Numbered from the stretch's first letter, positions 1 through 8,339 are shown. The stretch is 64,000 nucleotides of DNA from Allobosea sp. Root483D1 (GCF_001429505.1 NZ_LMJW01000022.1:132772-196771); one strand, 5' to 3'. Translations and numbers: made by a program. The notes: generated from the sequence alone by a model not told the origin.

Positions 1-752
1 CCACCGGCGAGAGCCCGACACTCAGCCATGAGGAACACGGCCACGTCACCGAGATCGTTCTCGACCAGGCCAAGGGCCGGGTGCCGGTCATTGCCGGCGC
101 CGGCTCGAACAACACCACCGAGGCGATCTCGCTGGCGAAGCACGCCGAGAAGGCCGGCGCCCAGGCCGTGCTCGTGGTCACGCCCTACTACAACAAGCCG
201 ACCCAGGAGGGCATGTATCAGCACTTCAAGGCGGTGAACGATGCGATCGGCATCCCGATCATCATCTACAACATCCCGCCGCGCTCGGTGGTCGACATGT
301 CGGTCGAGACCATGGCTCGGCTCTATGAGCTCAAGAACATCGCCGGGGTGAAGGACGCGACCGCCAATCTCGCCCGCGTCTCGCAGCAGCGCCATGTGCT
401 CGGCCCGGACTTCATCCAGCTTTCGGGCGAGGACATGACGGCGCTCGCCTATATGGCCGCCGGCGGCCATGGCTGCATCTCGGTCGTCGCCAATGTCGCG
501 CCGAAGCTCTGCGCCGATCTGATGACCTGCGCACTCAAGGGCGACTATGCCGGGGCCCTGAAGCTGCAGGACCGGCTGGTGCCGTTGCACGACGCCATCT
601 TCAAGGAGCCGGGCCTGGCCGGTGCCAAGCATGGGCTGAAGCGCCTCGGCCGGATCGAGGAAGAGCTCCGCCTGCCGCTGATGCCGGTCACGCCGGCGAC
701 CGGGGACGTCATTCGCAGCGCCATGGTTCACGCCGGCCTGCTCAATGCTTAA
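1..752 (+). CDS. dapA: 4-hydroxy-tetrahydrodipicolinate synthase, 5' end missing
   Basis: Condenses pyruvate with aspartate semialdehyde in the cytoplasm, the first committed step of lysine and meso-diaminopimelate synthesis. The reading frame is open from base 3, so the start lies outside the window; about 249 residues are visible against roughly 290 in the family. Seen: the TGESPTLSHEEH segment, the tyrosine region VVTPYYNKPTQEG, YNIPPRSVVDM, and the Schiff-base lysine in AGVKDATANLARV. smpB follows 52 bases downstream on the same strand. Identity is secure; only the N-terminus is absent. Confidence 0.96.
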   Translation, partial: TGESPTLSHEEHGHVTEIVLDQAKGRVPVIAGAGSNNTTEAISLAKHAEKAGAQAVLVVTPYYNKPTQEGMYQHFKAVNDAIGIPIIIYNIPPRSVVDMSVETMARLYELKNIAGVKDATANLARVSQQRHVLGPDFIQLSGEDMTALAYMAAGGHGCISVVANVAPKLCADLMTCALKGDYAGALKLQDRLVPLHDAIFKEPGLAGAKHGLKRLGRIEEELRLPLMPVTPATGDVIRSAMVHAGLLNA

Positions 753-804
753 GTGAGGTGATCGGCGTCGCGGCCTCGCGATCGCCGGTTGCCGGAGAGT
801 TTCG

Positions 805-1278
805 ATGAGCAAGCCAGATCCAGAGCGCTACAAGCTTGCGGCCGATAACCGCAAGGCGCGCTACAACTATGCCATCACCGAGACCTTGGAAGCCGGCATC
901 GCCCTGCAGGGCACCGAGATCAAGTCGCTGCGCGGCGGCAGGGCGACGATCGGTGAGAGCTATGCCGGGCCGATGGGCACTGAGCTCTTCCTGTTCAACG
1001 CCCATATCCCAGAATATCTCGAAGCCAACCGCTTCAACCATGATGTCCGCCGGCCGCGTAAGCTGCTGCTGCACCGCCGCCAGATCGACAAGCTGATGGG
1101 TGCGATCCAGCGCGAGGGCTACACCGTTATCCCGCTCAAGGTCTATTTCAACGAAAAGGGCCGGGCGAAAGTCGAGCTTGGCCTCGGCAAGGGCAAGAAA
1201 CTGCACGACAAGCGCGAGACCGAGAAGGCCCGCGACTGGAATCGCGACAAGGCGCGGATCCTGAAGACGGGCGGATAG
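805..1278 (+). CDS. smpB: SsrA (tmRNA)-binding protein SmpB
   Basis: Binds tmRNA and delivers it to stalled ribosomes for trans-translation. At 157 residues it is the usual family length. Seen: the N-terminal NRKARYNYAITETLEAGIAL segment with the GTEIKSLR motif, the LFLFNAHIPEY strand, KLLLHRRQID, YTVIPLKVYFN, and a basic C-terminal tail (GKKLHDKRETEKARDWNRD) of the kind that enters the mRNA channel. The start ATG follows a GGAGAG stretch. dapA directly before smpB is a common alphaproteobacterial arrangement. Confidence 0.97.
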   Translation: MSKPDPERYKLAADNRKARYNYAITETLEAGIALQGTEIKSLRGGRATIGESYAGPMGTELFLFNAHIPEYLEANRFNHDVRRPRKLLLHRRQIDKLMGAIQREGYTVIPLKVYFNEKGRAKVELGLGKGKKLHDKRETEKARDWNRDKARILKTGG

Positions 1279-1296
1279 AGCGCCAAAAACCTGCGC

Positions 1297-1686
1297 TTAT
1301 CCGGAGGTCAGCCCGTCAGGCTCGACGAAGCCTCCCTCCGGCGCCGGATGGGGCAGTGACCAGCCGAAATAGACTTCCACCTCGACGATCTTGCCGTTCC
1401 TGATCGTCATTAGCTCGGTATTGCGGAATCCTTTCCCGCCTACGGATTCGCCTTGGTATGTGACGAAGACCGTCTCGCCCATCTCTATGAGGTGCTTGAT
1501 CGTGCAGGAACGGATGCGCTCGCTGTTTGGCCAGCAACGCTCGAAATAGGTCTCGCGATCAAGCCGATTGTCGAGAGGGCTGCTGAAATGGAAATCCTCG
1601 GCGATGAGGACCTCCAGCGCCGCCCGATCCTTGTCGACATAGGCCTGATAGCAGGCGCGCGCGATCTCGCTGACATCATCCGGCAT
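1297..1686 (-). CDS. SnoaL-like / NTF2-fold protein
   Basis: A 129-residue single-domain protein. An N-terminal helix (EIARACYQAYVDKDRAALE) is followed by the AEDFHFSSPLDN segment, a TYFERCW helix and a C-terminal beta sheet (VFVTYQGES, RNTELMTIRNGKIVEVEVYFG). This is the layout of the cone-shaped NTF2/SnoaL_2 fold, which houses isomerases, cyclases and many proteins of unknown substrate. No signal peptide. It converges with smpB and is followed, in its own direction upstream, by the SOD gene. A specific reaction cannot be assigned. Confidence 0.8.
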   Translation of the reverse strand: MPDDVSEIARACYQAYVDKDRAALEVLIAEDFHFSSPLDNRLDRETYFERCWPNSERIRSCTIKHLIEMGETVFVTYQGESVGGKGFRNTELMTIRNGKIVEVEVYFGWSLPHPAPEGGFVEPDGLTSG

Positions 1687-1747
1687 TCGCCACCCCAGGC
1701 TTTCCCATTACAACCGTAACGGGAGAAGCCAAGGGAAGTTCCGCCGG

Positions 1748-2473
1748 TCAGGCCATCGCCTTCTTGAAGTTCTCGTTCGCCTTGTCCCAGTTCACCGTCT
1801 TCCACCAGGCGGCGAGGTATTCCGGCCGGCGGTTCTGGTATTTCAGGTAATAGGCGTGCTCCCAGACATCGACGCCGAGCACCGCCTTGGCGCCGAGCTC
1901 GAGCGGCGTGTCCTGATTGGCCGTCGAGACGATCGCGAGCTTCTTGTCCTTGTCGACGACGAGCCAGGCCCAGCCCGAGCCGAAGCGGGTCGCGCCGGCC
2001 TGGTTGACCTTCTGCACCAGCTCCAGCATCGAGCCGAAGGCGCCATCGATCGCGCTCTTCAGCTCTGCGCCGGGCTGCTGTGCTCCGCCCGGCGTCATCA
2101 GCTCCCAGAAGAAGCTATGGTTCCAGTGGCCGCCGACATTGTTGCGGACCGCGGTGCGGACATTGTCGGGGGCGACGCTGAGATCGGCGAGCACGGTCTC
2201 GATCGGCGTCGTCCGCAAAGCTTCCCATTGGCCGGCGGCGGCGTTGGCGCCGTTCACATAGGCCTGATGATGCAGCGAATGGTGGATGCGCATGGTCTGC
2301 GCGTCGATGACCGGCTCCAGCGCCTCATAGGCGTAAGTCAGCTTCGGCAGCGTGAAGACCGGCGGCGGCGGCGCGGCCGGAGCTGGTGCTGTCTGCGCCA
2401 GCACCAGCGCCGGGCGGGCAATCACGAAGGCGGAGCCGGCGGCGAGGCCGGTGAGAAAGCTGCGGCGTTCCAA
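1748..2473 (-). CDS. Fe/Mn superoxide dismutase with Tat signal
   Basis: Dismutates superoxide to H2O2 and O2. I chose a TTG start at 2473 because a GGAGG lies six bases before it, giving 241 residues that open with ERRSFLTGLAAGSAFVIARP, a twin-arginine signal with hydrophobic core ending near LVLAQTAPAPAAPPPP. The mature part has the iron/manganese SOD metal ligands: His in RIHHSLHHQAYVNGAN, His in VGGHWNHSFFW, and Asp/His in GVDVWEHAYYLKY. A Tat route implies a folded, metal-loaded periplasmic enzyme. Most family members are cytoplasmic, so the signal is notable. An upstream in-frame start would bury the Tat motif. Confidence 0.9.
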   Translation of the reverse strand: MERRSFLTGLAAGSAFVIARPALVLAQTAPAPAAPPPPVFTLPKLTYAYEALEPVIDAQTMRIHHSLHHQAYVNGANAAAGQWEALRTTPIETVLADLSVAPDNVRTAVRNNVGGHWNHSFFWELMTPGGAQQPGAELKSAIDGAFGSMLELVQKVNQAGATRFGSGWAWLVVDKDKKLAIVSTANQDTPLELGAKAVLGVDVWEHAYYLKYQNRRPEYLAAWWKTVNWDKANENFKKAMA

Positions 2474-2593
2474 GATATGCCCTCCGGGTGTCGTTGCGGA
2501 AACAGAGCTTGCCTGCTGCGCACGCCGCGTCAAGCGGCCGGACGCGGGTAAGCCCGGCCGTTGCTGGCACAACGCGAGAGGGGAGGCTTCGGT

Positions 2594-3208
2594 TCAGCCT
2601 TCCGGCGGCTCGTCGCCCTGGCGGATGCCGTAGCGCCGCTCCAACCCCGGATTGCCGGCGGCCGGCGTGCGTGCGGCCCGCTCGGACGGGTCGCGCCCGA
2701 CCTTCGGCATCAGGGTGGCGAGCTCGACGAATTCGTCGCATTGCCGGCGCAGATCGTCGGCCACCATGGGCGGGTTGGTGTTGATGGTCGAGACCACCGA
2801 GACCTTGACGCCCTTGCGCTGCACCGCCTCGACCAGCGGACGGAAATCGCCATCGCCGGAGAACAAGTAGATGTGGTCGAGATGGGGGGCGAGCTCGAGC
2901 ATCTCGATGGCGAGCTCGATGTCCATGTTGCCCTTGACGCGGCGGCGGCCGGTCGCGTCGGTGAACTCCTTAGCCGCCTTGGTGATGACCCGGTAGCCGT
3001 TATAGTCGAGCCAGTCGACCAGCGGCCTGATCGAGGTGTACTCTTCGCTTTCCACCAGTGTCGTGAAGTAGAAGGCCCGGATCAGATTGCCGCGGCCCTG
3101 GAATTCCTTGAGTAAACGTCGGTAATCCATATCGAAGCCGAGTTGCTTCGACGTCGCATAGAGGTTGGCTCCGTCGATGAAGAGCGCAATGCGCGGTTCA
3201 CCTGCCAT
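2594..3208 (-). CDS. NYN domain (LabA/DUF88-like) protein, probable RNase
   Basis: PIN-like NYN domain protein of 204 residues. Seen: the RIALFIDGANLYATSK opening with the first acidic residue, ELAIEMLELAPHLDHIYLFSGDGDFRPLV with SGDGDF, and GVKVSVVSTINTNPPM. These match the LabA/DUF88 family of predicted metal-dependent ribonucleases. The ATG at 3208 has AGGAG seven bases upstream and is preferred to an upstream in-frame ATG. The C-terminal 35 residues are low-complexity and charged. In alphaproteobacteria this gene is usually near smpB and rpoZ; here it is close to smpB. RNA target unknown. Confidence 0.88.
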   Translation of the reverse strand: MAGEPRIALFIDGANLYATSKQLGFDMDYRRLLKEFQGRGNLIRAFYFTTLVESEEYTSIRPLVDWLDYNGYRVITKAAKEFTDATGRRRVKGNMDIELAIEMLELAPHLDHIYLFSGDGDFRPLVEAVQRKGVKVSVVSTINTNPPMVADDLRRQCDEFVELATLMPKVGRDPSERAARTPAAGNPGLERRYGIRQGDEPPEG

Positions 3209-3280
3209 GTAATGGCTCCTGGCTAAAATCGGGTCGATCAATAAGAATCGGCGCGGATCAAGGTTGAATAATGTCGGGGC

Positions 3281-3300
3281 GGTGCTCCAAATCGAGCACC
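3281..3300. other. Short perfect hairpin between era and the NYN gene
   Basis: GGTGCTC and GAGCACC form a 7-bp stem with a 6-base loop. It lies past the 3' end of era and upstream of the NYN start, so it could attenuate or end era transcription. No clear T-run follows on the minus strand, so a terminator role is weak. Confidence 0.35.
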
Positions 3301-3384
3301 CTTCGGGGTTTATGTGGTGAATGCGGTCACATACGCAAGATTGTGATCGAATTTTGCCATTTGCGCGTGCGGGCGCACAGGTAT

Positions 3385-4296
3385 TCAGCTTTTCGGAAAG
3401 TCCAGCCCCATCTCGCGATAGCGCTCCGGATCGTCGCTCCAGTTCTCACGGACCTTGACGAACAGGAAGAGGTGTACCTTCGCCTCGGCCGCTTCGGCGA
3501 TCTCGACGCGCGCCTTCTGGCCGATCGCCTTGATCGTCTGGCCGCCTTCGCCGAGCACGATCTTCCGCTGGCCTTCGCGCTCGACATAGATCGTCTGCTC
3601 GATCCGGACCGAGCCATCCGGACGCTGCTGCCAGCTCTCGGTCTCGACGGTCGAGCGATAGGGCAATTCGTCGTGCAGCCGCTCGAAGATCTTCTCGCGG
3701 GTGATCTCGGCGGCGAGGAAACGCAGCGGCGCATCCGAGATCTGGTCTTCCGGATAGAGCCAGGGACCGGGCTTCATCCGGGTCTCGAGCCAGCCCAGGA
3801 TGTCCTTGACGCCATAGCCGGTCAGCGCCGCGACCATGAAGGTCGCCTCGAACTTGGACTGCTCGTTCACGGCCGTGGTGATGGCGAGCAGCTTCTCCTT
3901 CGGGATCGTGTCGATCTTGTTGAGGATCAGGAACTTCGGCTGCTTCAGCTGGACGAGCTTCTCCAGCAGGGCGGTGTTCTCTTCGTGGTCGAAGCGGCCG
4001 ACATCGATCAGCACGCCGATCAGGTCGGCATCGGTCGCCCCGCCCCAGGCACTCGTCACCATGGCGCGGTCGAGCCGGCGCTTGGGCGCGAAGATGCCGG
4101 GCGTGTCGACGAAGATGATCTGCGTCTGCCCGGTGAGCGCGATGCCGCGCACCTGGGTGCGGGTCGTCTGCACCTTGCGCGAGACGATCGAGACCTTGGC
4201 GCCGACGAGCTGGTTCAGCAGCGTCGACTTGCCGGCATTGGGCGCGCCGATCAGCGCGACGAAGCCGCAGCGGGTTGCCTCGTTAGGCTCAGCCAT
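3385..4296 (-). CDS. era: GTPase Era
   Basis: Essential GTPase that binds the 3' end of 16S rRNA during 30S assembly. The 303-residue form starts at an ATG preceded by GGAGGG. G1 is GAPNAGKSTLLNQ, G3 is FVDTPGIFAP, G4 is LNKIDTIP. The C-terminal KH domain carries GEGGQTIKAIGQKAR. The start overlaps the rnc stop by eight bases, indicating translational coupling. The order lepB-rnc-era is the standard one. recO, often the next gene, is elsewhere here (16.3 kb). Confidence 0.97.
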   Translation of the reverse strand: MAEPNEATRCGFVALIGAPNAGKSTLLNQLVGAKVSIVSRKVQTTRTQVRGIALTGQTQIIFVDTPGIFAPKRRLDRAMVTSAWGGATDADLIGVLIDVGRFDHEENTALLEKLVQLKQPKFLILNKIDTIPKEKLLAITTAVNEQSKFEATFMVAALTGYGVKDILGWLETRMKPGPWLYPEDQISDAPLRFLAAEITREKIFERLHDELPYRSTVETESWQQRPDGSVRIEQTIYVEREGQRKIVLGEGGQTIKAIGQKARVEIAEAAEAKVHLFLFVKVRENWSDDPERYREMGLDFPKS

Positions 4297-5020
4297 GCTC
4301 GCCCTCCATCGCATTGTTCCACAGGCCCTGCCGGCGCAGGAAGGATTCGGCCGCCGCCTGCTCGGCCAGCCGCTTCGAGCGCCCCTCGGCTTCCGCTTCC
4401 GCCAAGGTGCCTATGCGCACGATGATGCGGAAGATTGGGGCGTGATCCGGGCCGGAGCGGCCGCTCTCGGCATAGGTCGGGGTCGGATGGCCCTGGCCCT
4501 GCGCCCATTCCTGCAGCGCGGTCTTTGCGTCGCGTAAGGGGGTCGCCGGCTTCAGCAGACGCTCGCCGAAACCGGCCTCGACCAGCTTGCGCGCCGCATC
4601 ATAGCCTCCGTCGATGAAGACCGCACCGATGATCGCCTCGCAGGCATCGGCCAGGATCGCCTTGTTCTTGCGCGCGCCCGAGAGGATCTCGCCCTCGCCG
4701 AGGCGCAGATGCGGGCCCACATCCCAGGCCGCAGCGACTTCGGCGCAGGTTTCCTTGCGCACGAGGTCGGCGAGGCGGCGCGACATGTCGCCTTCCTCGG
4801 CCTGCGGATAGGTGGTGAACAGCATGTCTGCAACCGAGAGGCCGAGCACCCGGTCGCCCAGGAACTCGAGCCGCTGATAGCTGGCGATCCGGCGCGGATC
4901 CGCGCTCATATGGGTGAGCGCCGTCTCCAGCAGGGCCCGGTCGCGGAAGCGGTGGCCGAGCCTGTCCTCGAGCCGCGAGAGCTCGGGCAGCTTGCGGCCG
5001 CTATCGCTGGTCTTGCTCAC
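4289..5020 (-). CDS. rnc: Ribonuclease III
   Basis: Cleaves double-stranded RNA for rRNA processing and sRNA-target turnover. The catalytic signature is QRLEFLGDRVLGLSVADML, with a second acidic cluster near ADACEAIIGAVFIDGGYD. A C-terminal dsRNA-binding domain begins at AKTALQEWAQGQGHPTPTY. I chose a GTG start at 5020, which overlaps the lepB stop in a GTGA junction (243 residues). A longer reading from an ATG at 5065 would lie inside lepB and looks unlikely. Coupled to both neighbours. Confidence 0.96.
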   Translation of the reverse strand: MSKTSDSGRKLPELSRLEDRLGHRFRDRALLETALTHMSADPRRIASYQRLEFLGDRVLGLSVADMLFTTYPQAEEGDMSRRLADLVRKETCAEVAAAWDVGPHLRLGEGEILSGARKNKAILADACEAIIGAVFIDGGYDAARKLVEAGFGERLLKPATPLRDAKTALQEWAQGQGHPTPTYAESGRSGPDHAPIFRIIVRIGTLAEAEAEGRSKRLAEQAAAESFLRRQGLWNNAMEGEHG

Positions 5021-5781
5021 TTGATTGTCGAGAACATGCGGTTCCAGCGTACCGTCCAGGGCCATTCCCAGATGCGCCAGGCGGACGCGCCCTCGTCGAT
5101 CGAGAAGAAGATGATTTCGGCGCGGCCGACGAAGTTCTCGAACGGCACGTAGCCGACGCTGCGATCGCGCGAATCGAGCGAGTTGTCGCGATTGTCGCCC
5201 ATCATGAAGAAATGACTGGCCGGTACCGTGAAGACCGGGGTGTTGTCGAAGGTGCCGGTGTCGCCTTCGCGCTCGATGATCTGGTGGCTGACGCCGTTCG
5301 GCAGGGTCTCGCGGTACTGGATCGCATTGGTGGCGCGGCCCCAGGCATCGGTGGTGACGAAATCGGCGATGCGCTCGCGCTTCACCGGCTGGTTATTGAT
5401 GTGCAGCACGCCGTCGATCATCTGGATGCGGTCGCCCGGCAGGCCGATGACGCGCTTGATGTAGTCGGTCGAATTGTCGCTCGGCAGCTTGAACACGGCG
5501 ATGTCGCCGCGCTTCGGCTCGGCCGCCCAGACCCGGCCCTGGAAGAGCGGCGGGCTGAACGGCATCGAATGCTTCGAATAGCCGTAGGTGTATTTCGAGA
5601 CGAACAGATAGTCGCCGATCAGCAGCGTCGGGATCAGCGAACCCGAGGGGATGTTGAAGGGCTGGAACAGCAGGGTCCGGATCACCAGGGCGATCAGCAG
5701 CGCCTGTACGACGACCTTGATGGTCTCGAGGATGCCGCCTTCGTCCTTGGTCTTGCTCTTGATCTCGGCGTCGTTGGCCAC
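5017..5781 (-). CDS. lepB: Signal peptidase I
   Basis: Membrane serine peptidase that removes Sec and Tat signal peptides. It is 254 residues from a GTG start with AGGAGG five bases upstream. A single N-terminal membrane segment (VVQALLIALVIRTLLF) precedes the nucleophile serine in NIPSGSLIPTLLIGDYLFV; the general-base lysine lies in DYIKRVIGLPGDRIQM; box E is MGDNRDNSLDSRD. First gene of the lepB-rnc-era group. acpS, usually directly before it, is separated here by an oppositely oriented aqpZ. Confidence 0.97.
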   Translation of the reverse strand: MANDAEIKSKTKDEGGILETIKVVVQALLIALVIRTLLFQPFNIPSGSLIPTLLIGDYLFVSKYTYGYSKHSMPFSPPLFQGRVWAAEPKRGDIAVFKLPSDNSTDYIKRVIGLPGDRIQMIDGVLHINNQPVKRERIADFVTTDAWGRATNAIQYRETLPNGVSHQIIEREGDTGTFDNTPVFTVPASHFFMMGDNRDNSLDSRDRSVGYVPFENFVGRAEIIFFSIDEGASAWRIWEWPWTVRWNRMFSTIK

Positions 5782-6119
5782 ACGGGCCTCCTGCTGGCTA
5801 CGTTTCGAGTGCGCGGTCTAGCCGACTATCGGGCTCCGGACAACGCAGGCGCGATACGGGAAGGCCGGCCGTTGCACGGCCGGACGCTGTCGTGCCGATA
5901 CTCTGAGAGACGGGCGACGAAAAGCCCTTCGTGGTGCCCGCAGCGCAGGGCGAACCTGCGAGCGCTGCCGGGATGGGGCTGGGGTGCGGCCCGGTCGGCA
6001 AAGAACCGAGGATCGCCTCGGCTTGCGCTGGCAGCTCTGCCGACCCGCATCTGCGCCAGATTGACGCTGGGTTGCGCCGCGATCACAGTCCTGTGATCGC
6101 AACCAAAGGGCGAATCGAC
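5782..6119. other. 338-bp divergent intergenic region lepB/aqpZ
   Basis: No convincing gene. It must hold the promoters of the minus-strand lepB operon and of plus-strand aqpZ. It contains a GC-rich hairpin at 5865-5883 (CCGGCCGT / ACGGCCGG, 3-base loop) and an 18-bp perfect palindrome at 6081-6098 listed separately. Short ORFs here are on both strands, lack ribosome sites and run into lepB or aqpZ. Confidence 0.6.
6081..6098. promoter_or_regulatory. Perfect palindrome just upstream of aqpZ
   Basis: GATCACAG-TC-CTGTGATC, 8-bp arms with a 2-base spacer, ending 21 bases before the aqpZ ATG. Its position would cover the start region of the transcript or the early leader, which suits a repressor operator or an mRNA hairpin. 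The half-sites are in the reverse order of a CRP/FNR site. Confidence 0.5.
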
Positions 6120-6851
6120 ATGAGCACGAAGAAGTATGCCGCGGAAGCCATCGGTACCTTCTGGCTGACCTTTGCAGGCTGTGGCAGCGCCGTCATCGCC
6201 GCCGGCTTTCCGCAGGTCGGTATCGGCCTGCTCGGCGTTTCCCTCGCCTTCGGCCTGACCGTCGTCACCATGGCCTATGCGATCGGTCACATCTCCGGTT
6301 GCCATCTCAACCCCGCCGTCACCGTCGGCCTTGCCGCAGGCGGCCGTTTCCCGGCAGGACAGGTCGTTCCCTACATCGTCGCCCAGGTCGTCGGCGCGAT
6401 CCTCGGCGCCACCGTGCTCTATTTCATCGCCGTCGGAGCGCCGGGCTTCGATGTCGCCAAGGGTTTCGCCTCCAACGGCTTCGGTGAGCACTCACCCGGC
6501 AAATACGGGCTGGCTTCCGCCTTCCTGACCGAAGTCGTGATGACCATGATGTTCCTGTTCATCATCATGGGCGCGACCCATGGCAAGGCGCCGGCCGGGT
6601 TCGCCCCGCTCGCCATCGGCCTCGGGCTCTGCCTGATCCATCTCGTCAGCATCCCGGTGACCAACACCTCGGTCAATCCGGCGCGCTCGACCGGCCCAGC
6701 GCTCTTCGTCGGTGGCTGGGCGCTGCAGCAGCTCTGGCTGTTCTGGCTGGCGCCGATCATCGGCGGTGCGCTCGGCGGCATAGTCTATCGCTGGCTGAGC
6801 GAGGAACCGCGCGGTGAGGTCACCGGCGTCACGCCGGCCCCGGCCGAATAA
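6120..6851 (+). CDS. aqpZ: Aquaporin Z
   Basis: Inner-membrane water channel of the MIP family, 243 residues. Seen: N-terminal AAEAIGTFWLTFAGCGSAV, the first NPA box in GCHLNPAVTVGLAAGG, and the second in SVNPARSTGPALFVGG, where the arginine after NPA belongs to the selectivity filter. Six hydrophobic segments plus two half-helices fit the fold. I take the ATG at 6120 (MSTKKYAAEA) because the longer frame would add 63 non-membrane residues. It sits as a single plus-strand gene inside the minus-strand pdxJ-acpS-lepB-rnc-era series. Confidence 0.95.
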   Translation: MSTKKYAAEAIGTFWLTFAGCGSAVIAAGFPQVGIGLLGVSLAFGLTVVTMAYAIGHISGCHLNPAVTVGLAAGGRFPAGQVVPYIVAQVVGAILGATVLYFIAVGAPGFDVAKGFASNGFGEHSPGKYGLASAFLTEVVMTMMFLFIIMGATHGKAPAGFAPLAIGLGLCLIHLVSIPVTNTSVNPARSTGPALFVGGWALQQLWLFWLAPIIGGALGGIVYRWLSEEPRGEVTGVTPAPAE

Positions 6852-6869
6852 GGACGAACGCTTCCGAGG

Positions 6870-7274
6870 TCAGGCCCGGATGGGCCTGGCCTCGATCACC
6901 ACGAAGGCCTGCGCCAGAGGCGGATCGTCGGTCAGCGAGACATGCACGACCGTCTCATGGCCGGGCGGCGTCATTTCGGCGAGGCGCGCCGCCGCGCCGC
7001 CGGTGAGCCGCATGGTCGGCCGCCCGCTCGGCAGGTTCACCACTTCCATGTCGCGCCAGAACACGCCGGACCTGATGCCGGTGCCGAGCGCCTTCGAGCA
7101 GGCCTCCTTGGCGGCGAAGCGGCGGGCGTAAGAAGCGGCGCGCGTGGCGCGGCGATCGGATTTCGCCTGCTCGCCTGCCGTGAAGATACGCTGCGTGAAG
7201 CGCTCGCCGAAGCGGGCGAGGGAATTCTCGATGCGGCGGATGTCGCAGAGATCGGAGCCGATGCCGAGGATCAT
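6870..7274 (-). CDS. acpS: Holo-[acyl-carrier-protein] synthase
   Basis: Transfers 4'-phosphopantetheine from CoA to the serine of acyl carrier protein. It has 134 residues, the family length. Seen: the N-terminal ILGIGSDLCDIRRIE with the Mg-binding aspartate, and FAAKEACSKALGTG with the second Mg ligand and the CoA-binding lysine. It lies downstream of pdxJ on the same strand with a palindromic repeat between them. Tail-to-tail with aqpZ, 18 bases apart. Confidence 0.96.
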   Translation of the reverse strand: MILGIGSDLCDIRRIENSLARFGERFTQRIFTAGEQAKSDRRATRAASYARRFAAKEACSKALGTGIRSGVFWRDMEVVNLPSGRPTMRLTGGAAARLAEMTPPGHETVVHVSLTDDPPLAQAFVVIEARPIRA

Positions 7275-7287
7275 GCCGTCGATTTAG

Positions 7288-7335
7288 AGCATCGGACCGA
7301 AAAGTGGAATCCACTTTTCGGATCAAGCCGATGCT
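7288..7335. repeat. Palindromic intergenic repeat, family A, copy 1
   Basis: About 48 bp, starting AGCATCGGACCGAAAAGTGG and ending in CCGATGCT; the central CGAAAAGTGG / CCACTTTTCG arms and the outer AGCATCGG / CCGATGCT arms form a long hairpin. A near-identical copy is at 45071-45118. Located between pdxJ and acpS. REP-like elements of this type are common in Rhizobiales intergenic DNA. Confidence 0.85.
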
Positions 7336-7385
7336 AAAACAGCGAGCTGGATCGCACTGCCCCGGCCGGAAGGCGGCAGGGCGAT

Positions 7386-8135
7386 CTAGCCGGCGCGGCC
7401 TTCGTCCATCGCCCGCCGCATCACGGCGATCGCGGTTTCGAAGCCGACGAAGATCGCCTCGCCGACCAGGAAATGGCCGATGTTGAACTCGACGAAGGCG
7501 GAAACGCTCGCGAGCTTGCGCGCGGTCTCGTAGTCGAGCCCATGGCCGGCATGGACTTCCAGCCCGAGCGAGGCAGCGAAGGCCGCGCCATTCGCGAGTC
7601 GCTCGAACTCGGCTTGCGCCTTGTCGGCGTGGCCGTCGGCAACGGCATGGCACCAGGTACCGGTATGGAGTTCGACCACGGGCGCGCCGAGCTTGGCCGC
7701 CATCGCGATCGGCGCCTCGTCCGCCTCGATGAACAGCGAGACGCGGCAGCCGGCAGCTTTGAGCTGTGCGATCGGCGCGGCCAATGCGCCCGCCTGGCCA
7801 ACCACGTCGAGCCCGCCCTCGGTGGTACGTTCCTCGCGCTTCTCGGGCACGAGGCAGGCTGCGTGTGGCTTGAACCTCTCGGCGAGGCCGATCATCTCCG
7901 CTGTCGCGGCCATCTCGAAATTCAGCGGCTTGCTGAGCTCGCTCGCGAGCCTTTGCATGTCGGCGTCGCGGATATGGCGCCTGTCCTCGCGCAGATGGGC
8001 GGTGATGCCGTCGGCGCCGGCAGCCACCGCGAGAAGGGCGGCGCGCACCGGATCGGGCAGGGCGCCACCGCGCGCATTCCGCACGGTCGCGACATGGTCG
8101 ATGTTCACGCCCAGGCGCAAGCGGTTCTTGGTCAT
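7386..8135 (-). CDS. pdxJ: Pyridoxine 5'-phosphate synthase
   Basis: Last step of DXP-dependent vitamin B6 synthesis, joining 3-amino-1-hydroxyacetone 1-phosphate and deoxyxylulose 5-phosphate. It is 249 residues from an ATG with a G-rich ribosome site (GGGGGG); a 17-residue upstream extension is rejected. Seen: LRLGVNIDHVATVRNARGG, GADGITAHLREDRRHI, LNFEMAATAEM, CLVPEKREERTTEGGLDV, and EVHAGHGLDYETARKLA. acpS follows downstream, as in many proteobacteria. Confidence 0.97.
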   Translation of the reverse strand: MTKNRLRLGVNIDHVATVRNARGGALPDPVRAALLAVAAGADGITAHLREDRRHIRDADMQRLASELSKPLNFEMAATAEMIGLAERFKPHAACLVPEKREERTTEGGLDVVGQAGALAAPIAQLKAAGCRVSLFIEADEAPIAMAAKLGAPVVELHTGTWCHAVADGHADKAQAEFERLANGAAFAASLGLEVHAGHGLDYETARKLASVSAFVEFNIGHFLVGEAIFVGFETAIAVMRRAMDEGRAG

Positions 8136-8218
8136 CGTCGCCCCCCTTGTCCTTTGCCCTCTACGCCGCGTTTGGCATGGGTTCAAGGCAAGGGATGTGA
8201 TCGACGCCGTCAGTATTC

Positions 8219-8230
8219 TTGATCGATCAA
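8219..8230. promoter_or_regulatory. 12-bp perfect palindrome in pdxJ/HerA divergent region
   Basis: TTGATCGATCAA lies between the divergent pdxJ and HerA-like genes, 84 bases before pdxJ and 110 bases before the ATPase start. It could be an operator for either promoter. A 12-bp palindrome alone is weak evidence. Confidence 0.3.
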
Positions 8231-8339
8231 TGCGCGTATAGCGTGCGATGTCTGATGACTTCGCGAAACATGCGGCGTGGCTGTTGTTAAGCCCCGGAAT
8301 TTAGCCTTGGCGGGCTTCCGGAGACGTTTCGACGCCATC

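Noticed and set aside
6081..6098. CRP/FNR-type site before aqpZ
   Set aside because: CRP-type sites read TGTGA-N6-TCACA; here the half-sites are in the opposite order with a different spacing.
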